30,327 bases of DNA, taken from contig CAJBVU010000206.1 of the NCBI GenBank assembly GCA_903959115.1, forward strand, positions 1-30,327. The letters are read 5' to 3'. Position 1 is the stretch's first letter, and every line of letters begins with the position of its first letter. Under the pieces are notes generated by a model. That model saw nothing but the letters and a program-made list of their open reading frames with translations, had not been told where the DNA came from and did no database searches. Of the stretch, positions 8,432 through 17,800 are shown piece by piece. The translations under genes and the position numbers were made by a program. The stretch comes from an uncultured Bacteroidota bacterium. Lineage in GTDB: Bacteria; Bacteroidota; Bacteroidia; NS11-12g; UBA955.

Positions 8432-9937
8432 ATGTTTAAGAAAATATTAATTGCCAATCGCGGAGAGATTGCCATTCGGGTGATGCGTACTTGCAAGGAG
8501 ATGGGCATTAAAACTGTTGCTATTTATAGTGAAGCCGATGTTCAGGCGTTGCATGTTCGTTATGCGGATGAGGCTTATTGCGTGGGCGGTGCGGCGAGTT
8601 CTGATAGTTATTTGAGGATGGATCGCATCATCGAATTGTGTAAGCAAACGGGCGCTGAGGCAGTGCATCCAGGGTATGGTTTTTTGAGTGAAAATGCGGG
8701 TTTTGCGCGGGCTTTGAAAGCCGAGGGGTTGGTGTTGATTGGCCCTAGTGCTGAATCTATGGAGGTGATGGGTAGCAAAATTGCTTCTAAACAGGCGGTT
8801 AAAGCGTTTGGGGTTCCGTTGGTTCCTGGCATTGATGAGGCAATTAAGAATGCGGAAGATGCTTTGCAGGTGGCCATTGAGGTGGGTTTTCCAGTGTTGG
8901 TTAAGGCGAGTGCAGGTGGCGGAGGAAAAGGGATGCGTGTGGTGGAAAGGAAAGAAGATTTTATATCGGCGTTGCAAATGGCTCAGAACGAGGCAAGAAA
9001 TGCGTTTGGCGATGATAGTGTTTTTATTGAGAAATACGTTGGTAGTCCTCGACATATAGAGATTCAGTTGATGGCTGATAATTTTGGCAATGCTTGTTAT
9101 TTGTTTGAGAGGGAATGTAGTATTCAGCGCAGGCATCAGAAATTGGTTGAGGAAGCGCCGAGTGCGGTGCTGACTCCTGAACTTCGCCGAGCCATGGGCG
9201 AGGCGGCAGTGAATGTTGCCAAAGCCTGTAACTACTCTGGCGCAGGTACGGTTGAGTTTCTATTGAGCGAGTCGATGGAATTCTATTTCCTTGAAATGAA
9301 TACGCGTTTGCAAGTGGAGCATCCCGTTACAGAGTTGATTACTGGGGTTGATTTGGTGAAAGAGCAAATTTTGGTCGCGGCCGGACAAAAACTGAGTTTT
9401 ACCCAAGACGAATTGAAAATTAACGGCCACGCCATCGAATTAAGAATTTGCGCAGAAGATCCCGCCAATCAGTTTTTACCCAACGTAGGAACGGTTGAAA
9501 CCTACAAAGTGCCTCAGGGTCCTGGGATCAGAGTGGATGATTGTATGGAAAGCGGTATGGAGATTCCTATTTACTACGATAATATGTTGGCGAAGCTCAT
9601 CGTTTGGGCACCTACGCGATTGGAGGCGATTGCAAAAATGCGAAGAGCGATCAGTGAATATGTGATTACTGGAATCGAGACGACATTGATGTTTGGAGAT
9701 TTTGTGATGCAGCACCCGGCTTTTATTGAGGGTAAATTCGATACCCACTTTATACAGCATTATTTCACCGGAACGGAATTGGATGCGGCAGAATTGGCAG
9801 TTGCGGAACAAGAGTTGTTGGCGATGGCGGCAGTGCAGTTTTTTCAGCAGGGTGGTAAATCCGATGCCATAGTTTCAGAGGCTGTTGGATCGAATCACGG
9901 ACATACAGATTGGTATTTGCAGCGTAAGGGTTATTAA
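8432..9937 (+). CDS. accC: Biotin carboxylase (acyl-CoA carboxylase subunit)
   Basis: ATP-grasp enzyme that carboxylates biotin on a carrier protein, the first half-reaction of acetyl-CoA (or propionyl-/methylcrotonyl-CoA) carboxylase. The ATG at 8432 gives the classic MFKKILIANRGEIAIRV; a longer frame opening at TTG 8420 is rejected. Landmarks: HPGYGFLSENA (79-89), Lys158 and the glycine loop GGGGKG (162-167), RRHQKLVEE (233-241), and EMNTRLQVEHP with Glu288, Asn290, Arg292 and Glu296, the same numbers as E. coli AccC. At 501 residues it is about 50 longer than E. coli AccC; the extra Ala/Glu-rich C-terminus lacks the biotinyl MKM motif, so there is no fused carrier domain. No accB or carboxyltransferase gene is adjacent, so which acyl-CoA it serves is open. 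A dehydrogenase gene follows after 7 bases. Confidence 0.95.
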   Translation: MFKKILIANRGEIAIRVMRTCKEMGIKTVAIYSEADVQALHVRYADEAYCVGGAASSDSYLRMDRIIELCKQTGAEAVHPGYGFLSENAGFARALKAEGLVLIGPSAESMEVMGSKIASKQAVKAFGVPLVPGIDEAIKNAEDALQVAIEVGFPVLVKASAGGGGKGMRVVERKEDFISALQMAQNEARNAFGDDSVFIEKYVGSPRHIEIQLMADNFGNACYLFERECSIQRRHQKLVEEAPSAVLTPELRRAMGEAAVNVAKACNYSGAGTVEFLLSESMEFYFLEMNTRLQVEHPVTELITGVDLVKEQILVAAGQKLSFTQDELKINGHAIELRICAEDPANQFLPNVGTVETYKVPQGPGIRVDDCMESGMEIPIYYDNMLAKLIVWAPTRLEAIAKMRRAISEYVITGIETTLMFGDFVMQHPAFIEGKFDTHFIQHYFTGTELDAAELAVAEQELLAMAAVQFFQQGGKSDAIVSEAVGSNHGHTDWYLQRKGY

Positions 9938-9944
9938 ATTGACG

Positions 9945-10901
9945 ATGCCAAAAATCTTGTTGATTGATGATTTTCACGAGTATTTGCATCAGTCGATGCA
10001 GGGAAAATTTGAGGTCATCGATTGTAGGGATTGTACCCCAACTGAGGTGGGTGGTCTGCTAAATTTGCATCAACCGGAAGGCCTATTTGTGAGGAGTAAG
10101 GTGTTTATAGACAAAGAATTAATGGTTGCCAGTAGTGGACTGAAGTGGATTGGTAGAGGCGGTGCTGGCATGGATAATATTGATGAGGTTTCGGCGCAAG
10201 AAATGGGCATCATATGTTTTAATGCGGGTGAGGCTAATTCGGATGCCGTTGGGGAGCATACATTGGCGATGTTGCTGGGTTTGTTGACCCGATTACCAAA
10301 AGCAAATTCGGAGGTCAAAGCTGGCGTTTGGGACCGTGAAGGCAACCGCGGGATGGAGTTAAAAGGCAAAACGGTTGGGATTGTTGGATATGGTAATACT
10401 GGTTCGGCGGTGGCGGAAAAACTCCGGGGTTTTGGTGTGGAAATTTTGGCCTATGATAAGTACAAAACGGGATTTGGTAACCCATGGGTTTCGGAGGTTT
10501 CAGAGTCAGAGTTGCTTTCAAAATCTGATGTAATATCACTTCATATTCCCCTGACTGTGGAAACCCAAAATTGGATCAATAAAAGTAGATTAGAGCGATG
10601 TAAAATGGGCATTTATTTGCTCAATTTATCGAGAGGAATGACGGTGGATTTGTTGGCGGTAGAAGAGGCTATCGAAAGCTTTAGAATTTTAGGTTTTGCG
10701 GCGGATGTTTTACCGATTGAGCCGCCTTGGAAGGATTTGGATGAAAATCGGAAGAGGGCATTTGAGCGGTTGATGGATTTAAACCATACAATTTTTTCGC
10801 CGCATGTGGGAGGATGGACGGTGGAGAGCTATCGTAAAATTTCTGTAATTTTATTCGATAAAATGTTGAAATTGTACGACATAGATAGTAACTTTTCATA
10901 A
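9945..10901 (+). CDS. D-isomer-specific 2-hydroxyacid dehydrogenase (phosphoglycerate dehydrogenase-like)
   Basis: A 318-residue NAD(P)-dependent dehydrogenase from the ATG at 9945 (MPKILLIDDF); the frame extends back to 9885 but that would overlap accC by over 50 bases. The Rossmann fingerprint is GIVGYGNTGSAVAEKL (about 145-160), with the acidic cofactor-selecting Asp171 in AYDKY. The catalytic set is Arg230 in NLSRG, Glu259 in DVLPIEP and His287 in SPHVGGW. NAGEANSDAVGEHTLAMLL precedes the Rossmann domain, as is typical of the phosphoglycerate-dehydrogenase branch. No ACT or other regulatory domain is present. A role in serine synthesis is possible, but substrate cannot be set from sequence and no serC or serB is nearby. 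It is probably cotranscribed with accC (7-base gap). Confidence 0.9.
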   Translation: MPKILLIDDFHEYLHQSMQGKFEVIDCRDCTPTEVGGLLNLHQPEGLFVRSKVFIDKELMVASSGLKWIGRGGAGMDNIDEVSAQEMGIICFNAGEANSDAVGEHTLAMLLGLLTRLPKANSEVKAGVWDREGNRGMELKGKTVGIVGYGNTGSAVAEKLRGFGVEILAYDKYKTGFGNPWVSEVSESELLSKSDVISLHIPLTVETQNWINKSRLERCKMGIYLLNLSRGMTVDLLAVEEAIESFRILGFAADVLPIEPPWKDLDENRKRAFERLMDLNHTIFSPHVGGWTVESYRKISVILFDKMLKLYDIDSNFS

Positions 10902-10961
10902 ACCATACTAAGGCGATGAAAAATAAATCGCAAGGAACATGAAATATTCGGGTGCAGAAAC

Positions 10962-10992
10962 TTGATAAATCCTTGCTTTTTGGGTAAACTTG
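10962..10992 (+). promoter_or_regulatory. Weak promoter candidate before the TonB-receptor operon
   Basis: TTG at 10962-10964, then 20 bases, then TAAACTTG at 10985-10992, which differs from TAnnTTTG by one base. It would give a leader of about 47 bases before the ATG at 11043. The 141-base intergenic region 10902-11042 holds nothing else I can name. Confidence 0.3.
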
Positions 10993-11042
10993 CCATGTTA
11001 TAGTTAATCGTATAACGACCTAATAAATATAGAAAACGACCT

Positions 11043-14000
11043 ATGAAGAATATGATACGCAAGATTTTCACGCTGTGTATGGGCTTATTGGCCACTGGCT
11101 TGGTGACGGCGCAAACAAACTTTGCCGATTTTAAGATTACGGCGAAGGATGGCGAGAGTAAAAAGTTGAGTGGTGTGACCATTCGGATGATTTTGAACGA
11201 CATCGAAGTAGCATCGGACACAACGGATTCGGATGGTAATGCCGAATTTACCACATTGAATCCAGGAACCTACGATGTTTCGGCAACCAAAGAAGGGTTT
11301 CCTGATCAGCGATTGAATGGTATTTCATTGGGTCCAGGCTATAACAACACAGAGGAGGTCGTATTTGTGAAATCTGATGGAAAAATGACCGACGTAGTTA
11401 TCCGCGTGAAGGGCAAAAGAACCCCGGTGGATATGATGAAGAACGATGCGGTAATTGATCAAAAACAGATTTTGAATTCAGGTCGTCGTGGTACAAGCTT
11501 GTTGGTTGGTACCAACTCAGCCATAATGAGTACTCCACAGGGTATTTCTGTGCGTGGAACAAGGGCGGATGGTAACGGAACATTTATCGATGGTCAGCGT
11601 GTTATCGGTGGTGGTAGTTTGCCTACTTTAGGTACAGAACAGATCTCTGCCAATGTGGGTGGTATTCAAGCGATGTATGGTGACTTAACGGGTGGTGTAT
11701 TTAGCAGTACTTCTAAGAGTGCAACAGATAAAATTGTTACAGCGGTTGAAGCTCAGACCTCAACGGGTTTGGATGCATTTGGTCATAATTCGGTGGAAGG
11801 ATTTATTTCTGGCCCATTGATTGTGAAAGATGTGAAGGATGCTGAAACTGGAAAGAAGCGCCGAATGGTTAAGTTGGGTTATGTGTTAAATGGTAACGTG
11901 GGTTATTACAAAGATCCCAATCCAACCCGTACAGGTGTTTATGTAGTAAATGATCAAAAATTACAACAGCTAGAAAATAATCCTTTGGTATTTACCCCGA
12001 ATGGATTTGTTAGTACTGCATCCTATTTGCGCGAGTCGGACTTTGACCAATTGAAGGCAAGGCCGAATAGCCCATTATCAAATGGCAACTTTATAGGAAA
12101 ATTAGAGTGGCGACCTTCTCAGGGCGTAAGTCTTGTGGGTTATGCGAGTTATTTTTACCAGCAAAGTTTGGCTGCGAGTAACTCTGTAATGAACTTCAAG
12201 AATAATGGTAGAAGTGATAACCAGACGTTCCGTGGATATTTGTTGTTTACACAGAACTTCAAGACAAACAAAGAGAGCTCAATCAAGAACGCATATTACT
12301 CAATTCGTGCAGAATATCAGAATTCGTATTCTGAAAGTAGAGATGCGGTTCACATGGACAATATTTTCAACTATGGGTATATTGGTAAATTTAAATCCTA
12401 CCCTACAGCGGTTTTTGCATACTCAAACAATGATCCGCAGCAGAATCCTAATAGGGAGCCTAAGATTATGCGCGACCAGTTTGGGAATTATGTACAGTTG
12501 AGAAATTACTGGGAGCAAGTTGGAAATACGGATACATTGATGACCTATACTGCAGGGGATTTGAATCCGGTGAGAGCTAAATACACTCAGAGTATTTACG
12601 ACTATTACAATGAAAGAGGTTTTAACATCAACGGAATCAATACATTATTGGCAAGTCAAGGATTGGTGAACGGCATGAACCCCAATGCAGTGTATTCTCT
12701 GCACAATACACCAGGTGGTAACACTTCCGGTTGGAGTAAGTCTAGCGCAGAGCGTTATGGTTTGTTCGCGGTAGGCCAGATGAGTGTGAAAGGTAAAACT
12801 GTTGGAGGACGTGAAAGGACCCAGCATGATTTACAGGCAGGTTTTTATTATGAGCAACAAATTAACCGTGGTTACGGATTGGGTGCCAATGGTTTGTGGA
12901 TATTGATGCGTCAGTTGATGAACAAACACATCTCAGAATTGGATTTGTCTAATCCTATTTTGAGTTACGATGCTAATGGCCAGTTTACGGATACCGTTCG
13001 TTACAATCGTTTGATTAACTACGGCGATCAATCGCAGTTCGACCGTAACTTCAGGGATAAATTAATTCAAGACGGTGCTACAGATGTTTATGGTAACAAG
13101 ATTGATGAGCGCACATTTGTTGATGTTAACTCTTTTGCGCCTTCAGATTTCAAGTTAGAAATGTTCAATGCTGATGAATTGTTGAACAATGGTAATAGTT
13201 ATGTGAGTTACTTTGGATACGATTATTTAGGAAATCGTGTTGCGGGGAAGCCAAGTATCGAACAATTCTTAAACAACAAAACACAGCGCACGATTGGTGC
13301 TTTTCAGCCGGTCTATATTGCAGCTTGGTTGCAGGATCAATTTCAATTCAAAGATCTTGTTTTCCGTTTGGGCTTGCGTATGGAAAGATATGATGCCAAC
13401 CAATTGGTGTTGAAAGATCCTTACAGCTTGTATCCAATCAAAACCAAAGGTGAAGTGAAGCAAATCAATGGGTTGGATATTTTGCATCCCAATAACATCG
13501 GTGACGACTTCAAAGTATATGTAAACGATATAGACGCTCCAACGAAGATTATTGGTTACCGAAATGGCGATAAATGGTTTAATGCTGATGGTTCTGAATT
13601 ACGCAGTGCGGAATTCTTGGCCAACCAAACTAGCAACGGTCGTATCGCGCCTTATTTGGTAAACCCCAACAAACAGGAGTTAACCAAAGACGCCTTAGAA
13701 GACTTTTTACCTGCTGTGAATTTGTTGCCACGTATTTGGTTCTCTTTCCCATTGGAGCCAGGAAGGAAGTCGTTTTATGTTAGCTATGATGTGTTGGCAC
13801 AACGTCCAAACTCAGGTGCATCGTTCTTGTCGATCGATGAATTATATTTCTTAAAAAACCGTCAAGGTTCTACTATTTCTAACGGTAGCTTGAAGCCACG
13901 TATCAAAACAGATTACGAAGTGGGATACAAGCAAATCATGGGTAAGAAAAAGGATCGAGGTTTGGAAATTGCGGCATCATACAGTGAAAACAGAAAAGAT

Positions 14001-14828
14001 TTTGGTTTGTATCAGATCAGCCAAGGATATCCTGTAACCTATACTACTTACCGTAACATTGATTTCTCTACTGTCACTGGATTCCGTGGAACATACGTGA
14101 TGAATGACATTGGTGGTAAGGGTAACATGCCAGGGCCTTTCTCTTTGGTTGCAAGTTACATGATGCAGTTTGCGGATGGAACGGGATCAAACATCAACTC
14201 TCAGGCGGCTTTGATTGCCAGTAACCAACCTAACCTTAGAAACGTAATTCCATTGGGTGAATTGGATATTCGTCATAACGTAAAGTTCAGTGCAACTTGG
14301 GCTTGGGGCGGTGGTATCAACCCAATTACCAAGAAGAACATGTACACCGGACCTCGTTGGAAAGGCAAAGAGATCTTCAAATATGCAAGTTTTAACATCA
14401 TCTCTAACTCGTACAGTGGTACTCCGTACACGCCAACGATTTTCCCAGTTCAGATTGGTGCGGTAGATCGTTCTAGGATCAAGGGTGTTCCATTTGGTGC
14501 GAGATTGCCATGGAATCAAACGTTTGATATCAACATTACCAAGGGATTGCGCTTCAATAGAGAGGATAAAGTTCAACCTTTGCTTATGAATGTATTCTTT
14601 ATCATTACGAACGTGTTAAATGCATACAACGTTGTTTCGGTTTATCCTTACACTGGTCAGCCGTTGGATGATGGATTTATCAATTCACCTCAAGGTCAAT
14701 TGTTGGCCAAAAACCAGATTGATGCACAGAGTTATGTTGATCTATATAAAATTTTGTTAAACTCCCAGACGGGTAACTTGGGTGCACCAAGAACTATCAA
14801 AGTGGGTTTGCGTATTAATTTCAATTAA
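11043..14828 (+). CDS. TonB-dependent outer-membrane receptor with N-terminal carboxypeptidase-regulatory-like domain
   Basis: A 1261-residue outer-membrane receptor. Signal peptide about 1-23 (ending LVTAQ); an Ig-like CarboxypepD-regulatory domain at about 28-112 (SGVTIRMILND, DSDGNAEFTTLNPGTYDVSATKEGF); a hydrophobic stretch TDVVIRVKG at about 115-123 that could be the TonB box; a plug domain at about 125-235 (GISVRGTRADGNGTFIDG, GGIQAMYGDLTGGVFSSTSK); then a large beta-barrel with many aromatic strands and a final KVGLRINFN, the C-terminal strand that directs barrel insertion. Such receptors import bulky ligands using TonB energy. It is followed after 19 bases by a T9SS cargo gene and then by a PorV/PorQ gene, not by a SusD homologue, so this is not a standard SusCD pair. 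The ligand is unknown. Confidence 0.9.
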   Translation: MKNMIRKIFTLCMGLLATGLVTAQTNFADFKITAKDGESKKLSGVTIRMILNDIEVASDTTDSDGNAEFTTLNPGTYDVSATKEGFPDQRLNGISLGPGYNNTEEVVFVKSDGKMTDVVIRVKGKRTPVDMMKNDAVIDQKQILNSGRRGTSLLVGTNSAIMSTPQGISVRGTRADGNGTFIDGQRVIGGGSLPTLGTEQISANVGGIQAMYGDLTGGVFSSTSKSATDKIVTAVEAQTSTGLDAFGHNSVEGFISGPLIVKDVKDAETGKKRRMVKLGYVLNGNVGYYKDPNPTRTGVYVVNDQKLQQLENNPLVFTPNGFVSTASYLRESDFDQLKARPNSPLSNGNFIGKLEWRPSQGVSLVGYASYFYQQSLAASNSVMNFKNNGRSDNQTFRGYLLFTQNFKTNKESSIKNAYYSIRAEYQNSYSESRDAVHMDNIFNYGYIGKFKSYPTAVFAYSNNDPQQNPNREPKIMRDQFGNYVQLRNYWEQVGNTDTLMTYTAGDLNPVRAKYTQSIYDYYNERGFNINGINTLLASQGLVNGMNPNAVYSLHNTPGGNTSGWSKSSAERYGLFAVGQMSVKGKTVGGRERTQHDLQAGFYYEQQINRGYGLGANGLWILMRQLMNKHISELDLSNPILSYDANGQFTDTVRYNRLINYGDQSQFDRNFRDKLIQDGATDVYGNKIDERTFVDVNSFAPSDFKLEMFNADELLNNGNSYVSYFGYDYLGNRVAGKPSIEQFLNNKTQRTIGAFQPVYIAAWLQDQFQFKDLVFRLGLRMERYDANQLVLKDPYSLYPIKTKGEVKQINGLDILHPNNIGDDFKVYVNDIDAPTKIIGYRNGDKWFNADGSELRSAEFLANQTSNGRIAPYLVNPNKQELTKDALEDFLPAVNLLPRIWFSFPLEPGRKSFYVSYDVLAQRPNSGASFLSIDELYFLKNRQGSTISNGSLKPRIKTDYEVGYKQIMGKKKDRGLEIAASYSENRKDFGLYQISQGYPVTYTTYRNIDFSTVTGFRGTYVMNDIGGKGNMPGPFSLVASYMMQFADGTGSNINSQAALIASNQPNLRNVIPLGELDIRHNVKFSATWAWGGGINPITKKNMYTGPRWKGKEIFKYASFNIISNSYSGTPYTPTIFPVQIGAVDRSRIKGVPFGARLPWNQTFDINITKGLRFNREDKVQPLLMNVFFIITNVLNAYNVVSVYPYTGQPLDDGFINSPQGQLLAKNQIDAQSYVDLYKILLNSQTGNLGAPRTIKVGLRINFN

Positions 14829-14847
14829 TCTTTAAAGAATTTACAGT

Positions 14848-17800
14848 ATGAAACGATTAGGTTTAATTTTGTTCAGTGCGATGTTGGCTCAAATGTCGAT
14901 CGCACGTCCCATTCTTAACTTGAATGGCAGGTCCAATAGCCCAAGGGTTGATCGCAGGGCGGGTCAGTTTGCCAATACTTGCGAACCCGCTTCTCAAAGT
15001 GTGGATTTGGATGTAAACAACGTACGTACCAAATTGTTAAATGGTGGCGATATGTGGTGGGATTTGAACAACGCAAAATATGAAATTCCGAAGGTAACAG
15101 ATCCAAACTCAGTGCGTAAACATTCATTGTTCGCGGGTGCCATTTGGATTGGCGGTCGTGATAATGGTGGAAGTTTGAAATTGGCCGCGATGACTTATCG
15201 TCAGAAAGGTTCAGATTTCTGGCCAGGTCCATTGGATACTACCACTGCTGCCACTGATCCAGTGCGTTGTAAGACTTACGATAAAATGTGGAAGGTGACT
15301 CGCGATGAGTTGGAAGAGTTTGAAAATAGCAAATATTTGACCCAAAGTGCGGGTATTCGTGATTGGCCAGCTGGAAGACAACGTGCGGTATTGTATGGTA
15401 ACGAGGCGAATTATTTGGCGCCTTACAAGGAAATTACCCCAGACGGAGTTTACGATCCTTTTGTTGGAGAGCACCCCGTGTTAGATGATCGCAGACCTTC
15501 TATTGAAAATGGAGTTGACAAGCAGCCTGATATGTTTATTTGGTGGGTTTACAATGATAAGGGTAACATTCACTCTGAAACACAGGGTCAAGCAATTGGT
15601 GTAGAAGTTCAGACAACCGCGTTTGCATTTAGTACGAACGACGAGGTGAATAATATGACATTTTACGGTTCTAAGATTATTAACCGTGGATTTACAACAT
15701 TGAACAATTGTTACATGGGTCAGTGGGTAGATGCCGATTTGGGTAACTACGCAGATGACTATGTTGGTTGTGATGTGGGACGCGGATTGGGATTCTGTTA
15801 CAATGGTGACGATGATGATGAAGGTGTATTGGGATATGGTTTGAATCCTCCTACCATTGGTGTTGATTACTTTGAAGGTCCAACAGATTCTGCAGGTAAC
15901 CAAATGGGGTTGAGTCACTATATGTATTACAACAACGACTCAGATCCGGTACGTGGAAATCCAGGTGAAGCGATTGAGTATTATAATTTGTTGCAAGGAA
16001 AATGGTTGGGCGGTCAGAATGTAACGTATGGCGGAACAGGATTTGGTGGTTCAAAGCCAGCCAAGTATATGTTCCCTGGTGATACTGATCCTGCCTATCC
16101 AACAGATCCATGGACTGAGAAAATTTCAGGAAATAAGCCTGGTGATAGACGTTTTATTCAATCAACGGGTCCATTTACTTTGCGTCCTGGTCAAACCCAA
16201 CGTATTACAGTGGGTGTTGTTTGGGCTCGTACTACTAGCGGTGGTGCAAGTGGTTCTTTGAATTTGTTGAAATTGGCATCAGACAAAGCACAAACGTTGT
16301 TTAACAACAACTTTAAGATTTTGGATGGACCAAATGCTCCAGATATTGAAATTCAAGAGCTTGAGCAGGAATTGGTAATGAAGTTTTTGAATACCAATTC
16401 TGGTAAAATCGAAAACTACGTTGAGAAATATAGAGATGCTAGCAACAAGCTTCGCACTTATAAGTTTGAAGGATATTTGGTTTATCAGTTAAAAGACGGA
16501 ACTGTTAGTACCAGCGATTTGGATAACGTTGATAAGGCTCGTTTGTTGTTTCAGTGTGATTTGAAAAACAACCGCGGTATGATTGTAAACAAAGTATACG
16601 ATCCAAAATTGGCCGCTTTGTTACCTGTGATTAAGGTTGAAGGTGCGGATGCAGGTGTTCAACATACTTGGAGTATCAAAAACGATCTTTTTGCGACAAG
16701 TGCAAATACCCAATTGGTTGATTTTAAGCCAGTGTATTATTTAGTGATGTCCTATGCCATCTTGGCTGATGATTCTTTGCAGATTGATCCAAATCAATTC
16801 CTAGCGGGTCGTCGTAATATCAAAACATATAAAGTGGTTCCTCACAAAACGGAGCCTGAGAATTTTGGTACTGAATTGACTTCAGGTTACGGTAGTGGTC
16901 CAGTATTAACTCGTTTGGCGGGTCGTGGAAACGGCGGTAACGTTTTGGAATTCACTCCAGAGACAATGAACGATATCTTGGCAAATAATATTTCTAGCAA
17001 GCCTACCTATGTTGGTGGATTTGGTCCTGTTAAGATTAAAGTGGTTGATCCGTTGAAGGTGCCGAATGCCAAATTCGAATTTGTATTAAAGGAGAATAAA
17101 GCAAGTTTGGCTTCTGGATTGAAAGATTCAATGACCAAGAATACTGGCTGGTTCATGGTGAAAAAGGGAGCTGATGGCGTTTCCAATGATACGATATTCT
17201 CCGATACAACAATTAGATCGAAGTTTGAATCAGTGCAAGGTAAGCGTAGTGTAAACAATGCCACCAAAGAGACTTTGGCTGATTGGGGATTGAGTGTAGA
17301 AGTTGAACAGGTTTATAATCCAGGCGAAAATGCTCAGGCTGATCCATCCAATGGTGTATTGAGTTGGAGTGTGGAGTGGGAAGACAATGGAAAGCAATGG
17401 TTAACTGCAGTTGCCGACAATGATGGTACTGCTGCGGGAAATTTCCCTTGGCAGAACTGGATTCGTGCGGGTCAGGCAGGTCGTGGTGCTACGTTTGATC
17501 CAATTGCACATGACTTCTTTAACCAAGACGGCACCCCTTGCGATCCAGGTCAGGCTTTTGAGAGAATTTGGAACGGTAGAATTGCGCCTTATGGGTTAAC
17601 AGGTCGTGAAAAGTTGACTGCAGCTGGTAAAAATACTTATGGTTTTGCGTGGTGGGGTAATACAGTTGGTTTGCAAAATCCAATGGCGGAATTGGCAAGT
17701 ATAGAATTGGTAATCACTAAGGATAAGAGTTTGTGGACGCGTTGCCCGGTATTTGAGATGGCGGACGACGAGATGAAGGCTTCTACCGAAGGTCAGATGT

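Noticed and set aside
8447..9136. 229-codon minus-strand open frame inside accC
   Set aside because: It lies wholly antisense to a strongly conserved gene, is rich in His/Thr/Asn as expected of a reverse-frame shadow, and has no recognisable domain.
9885..9944. Upstream ATG for the 2-hydroxyacid dehydrogenase at 9885
   Set aside because: It overlaps the accC reading frame by over 50 bases; MPKILLIDDF from 9945 is the normal N-terminus and leaves a 7-base gap.
10829..11254. 141-codon minus-strand frame across the gap before the TonB receptor
   Set aside because: It overlaps the 3' end of the dehydrogenase and the signal peptide coding region of the receptor; its hydrophobic stretch is the antisense of AT-rich leader DNA.
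15481..15918. 145-codon minus-strand frame in the T9SS cargo gene
   Set aside because: Shadow of a long coding region; no motif, no start context, no neighbour on that strand.
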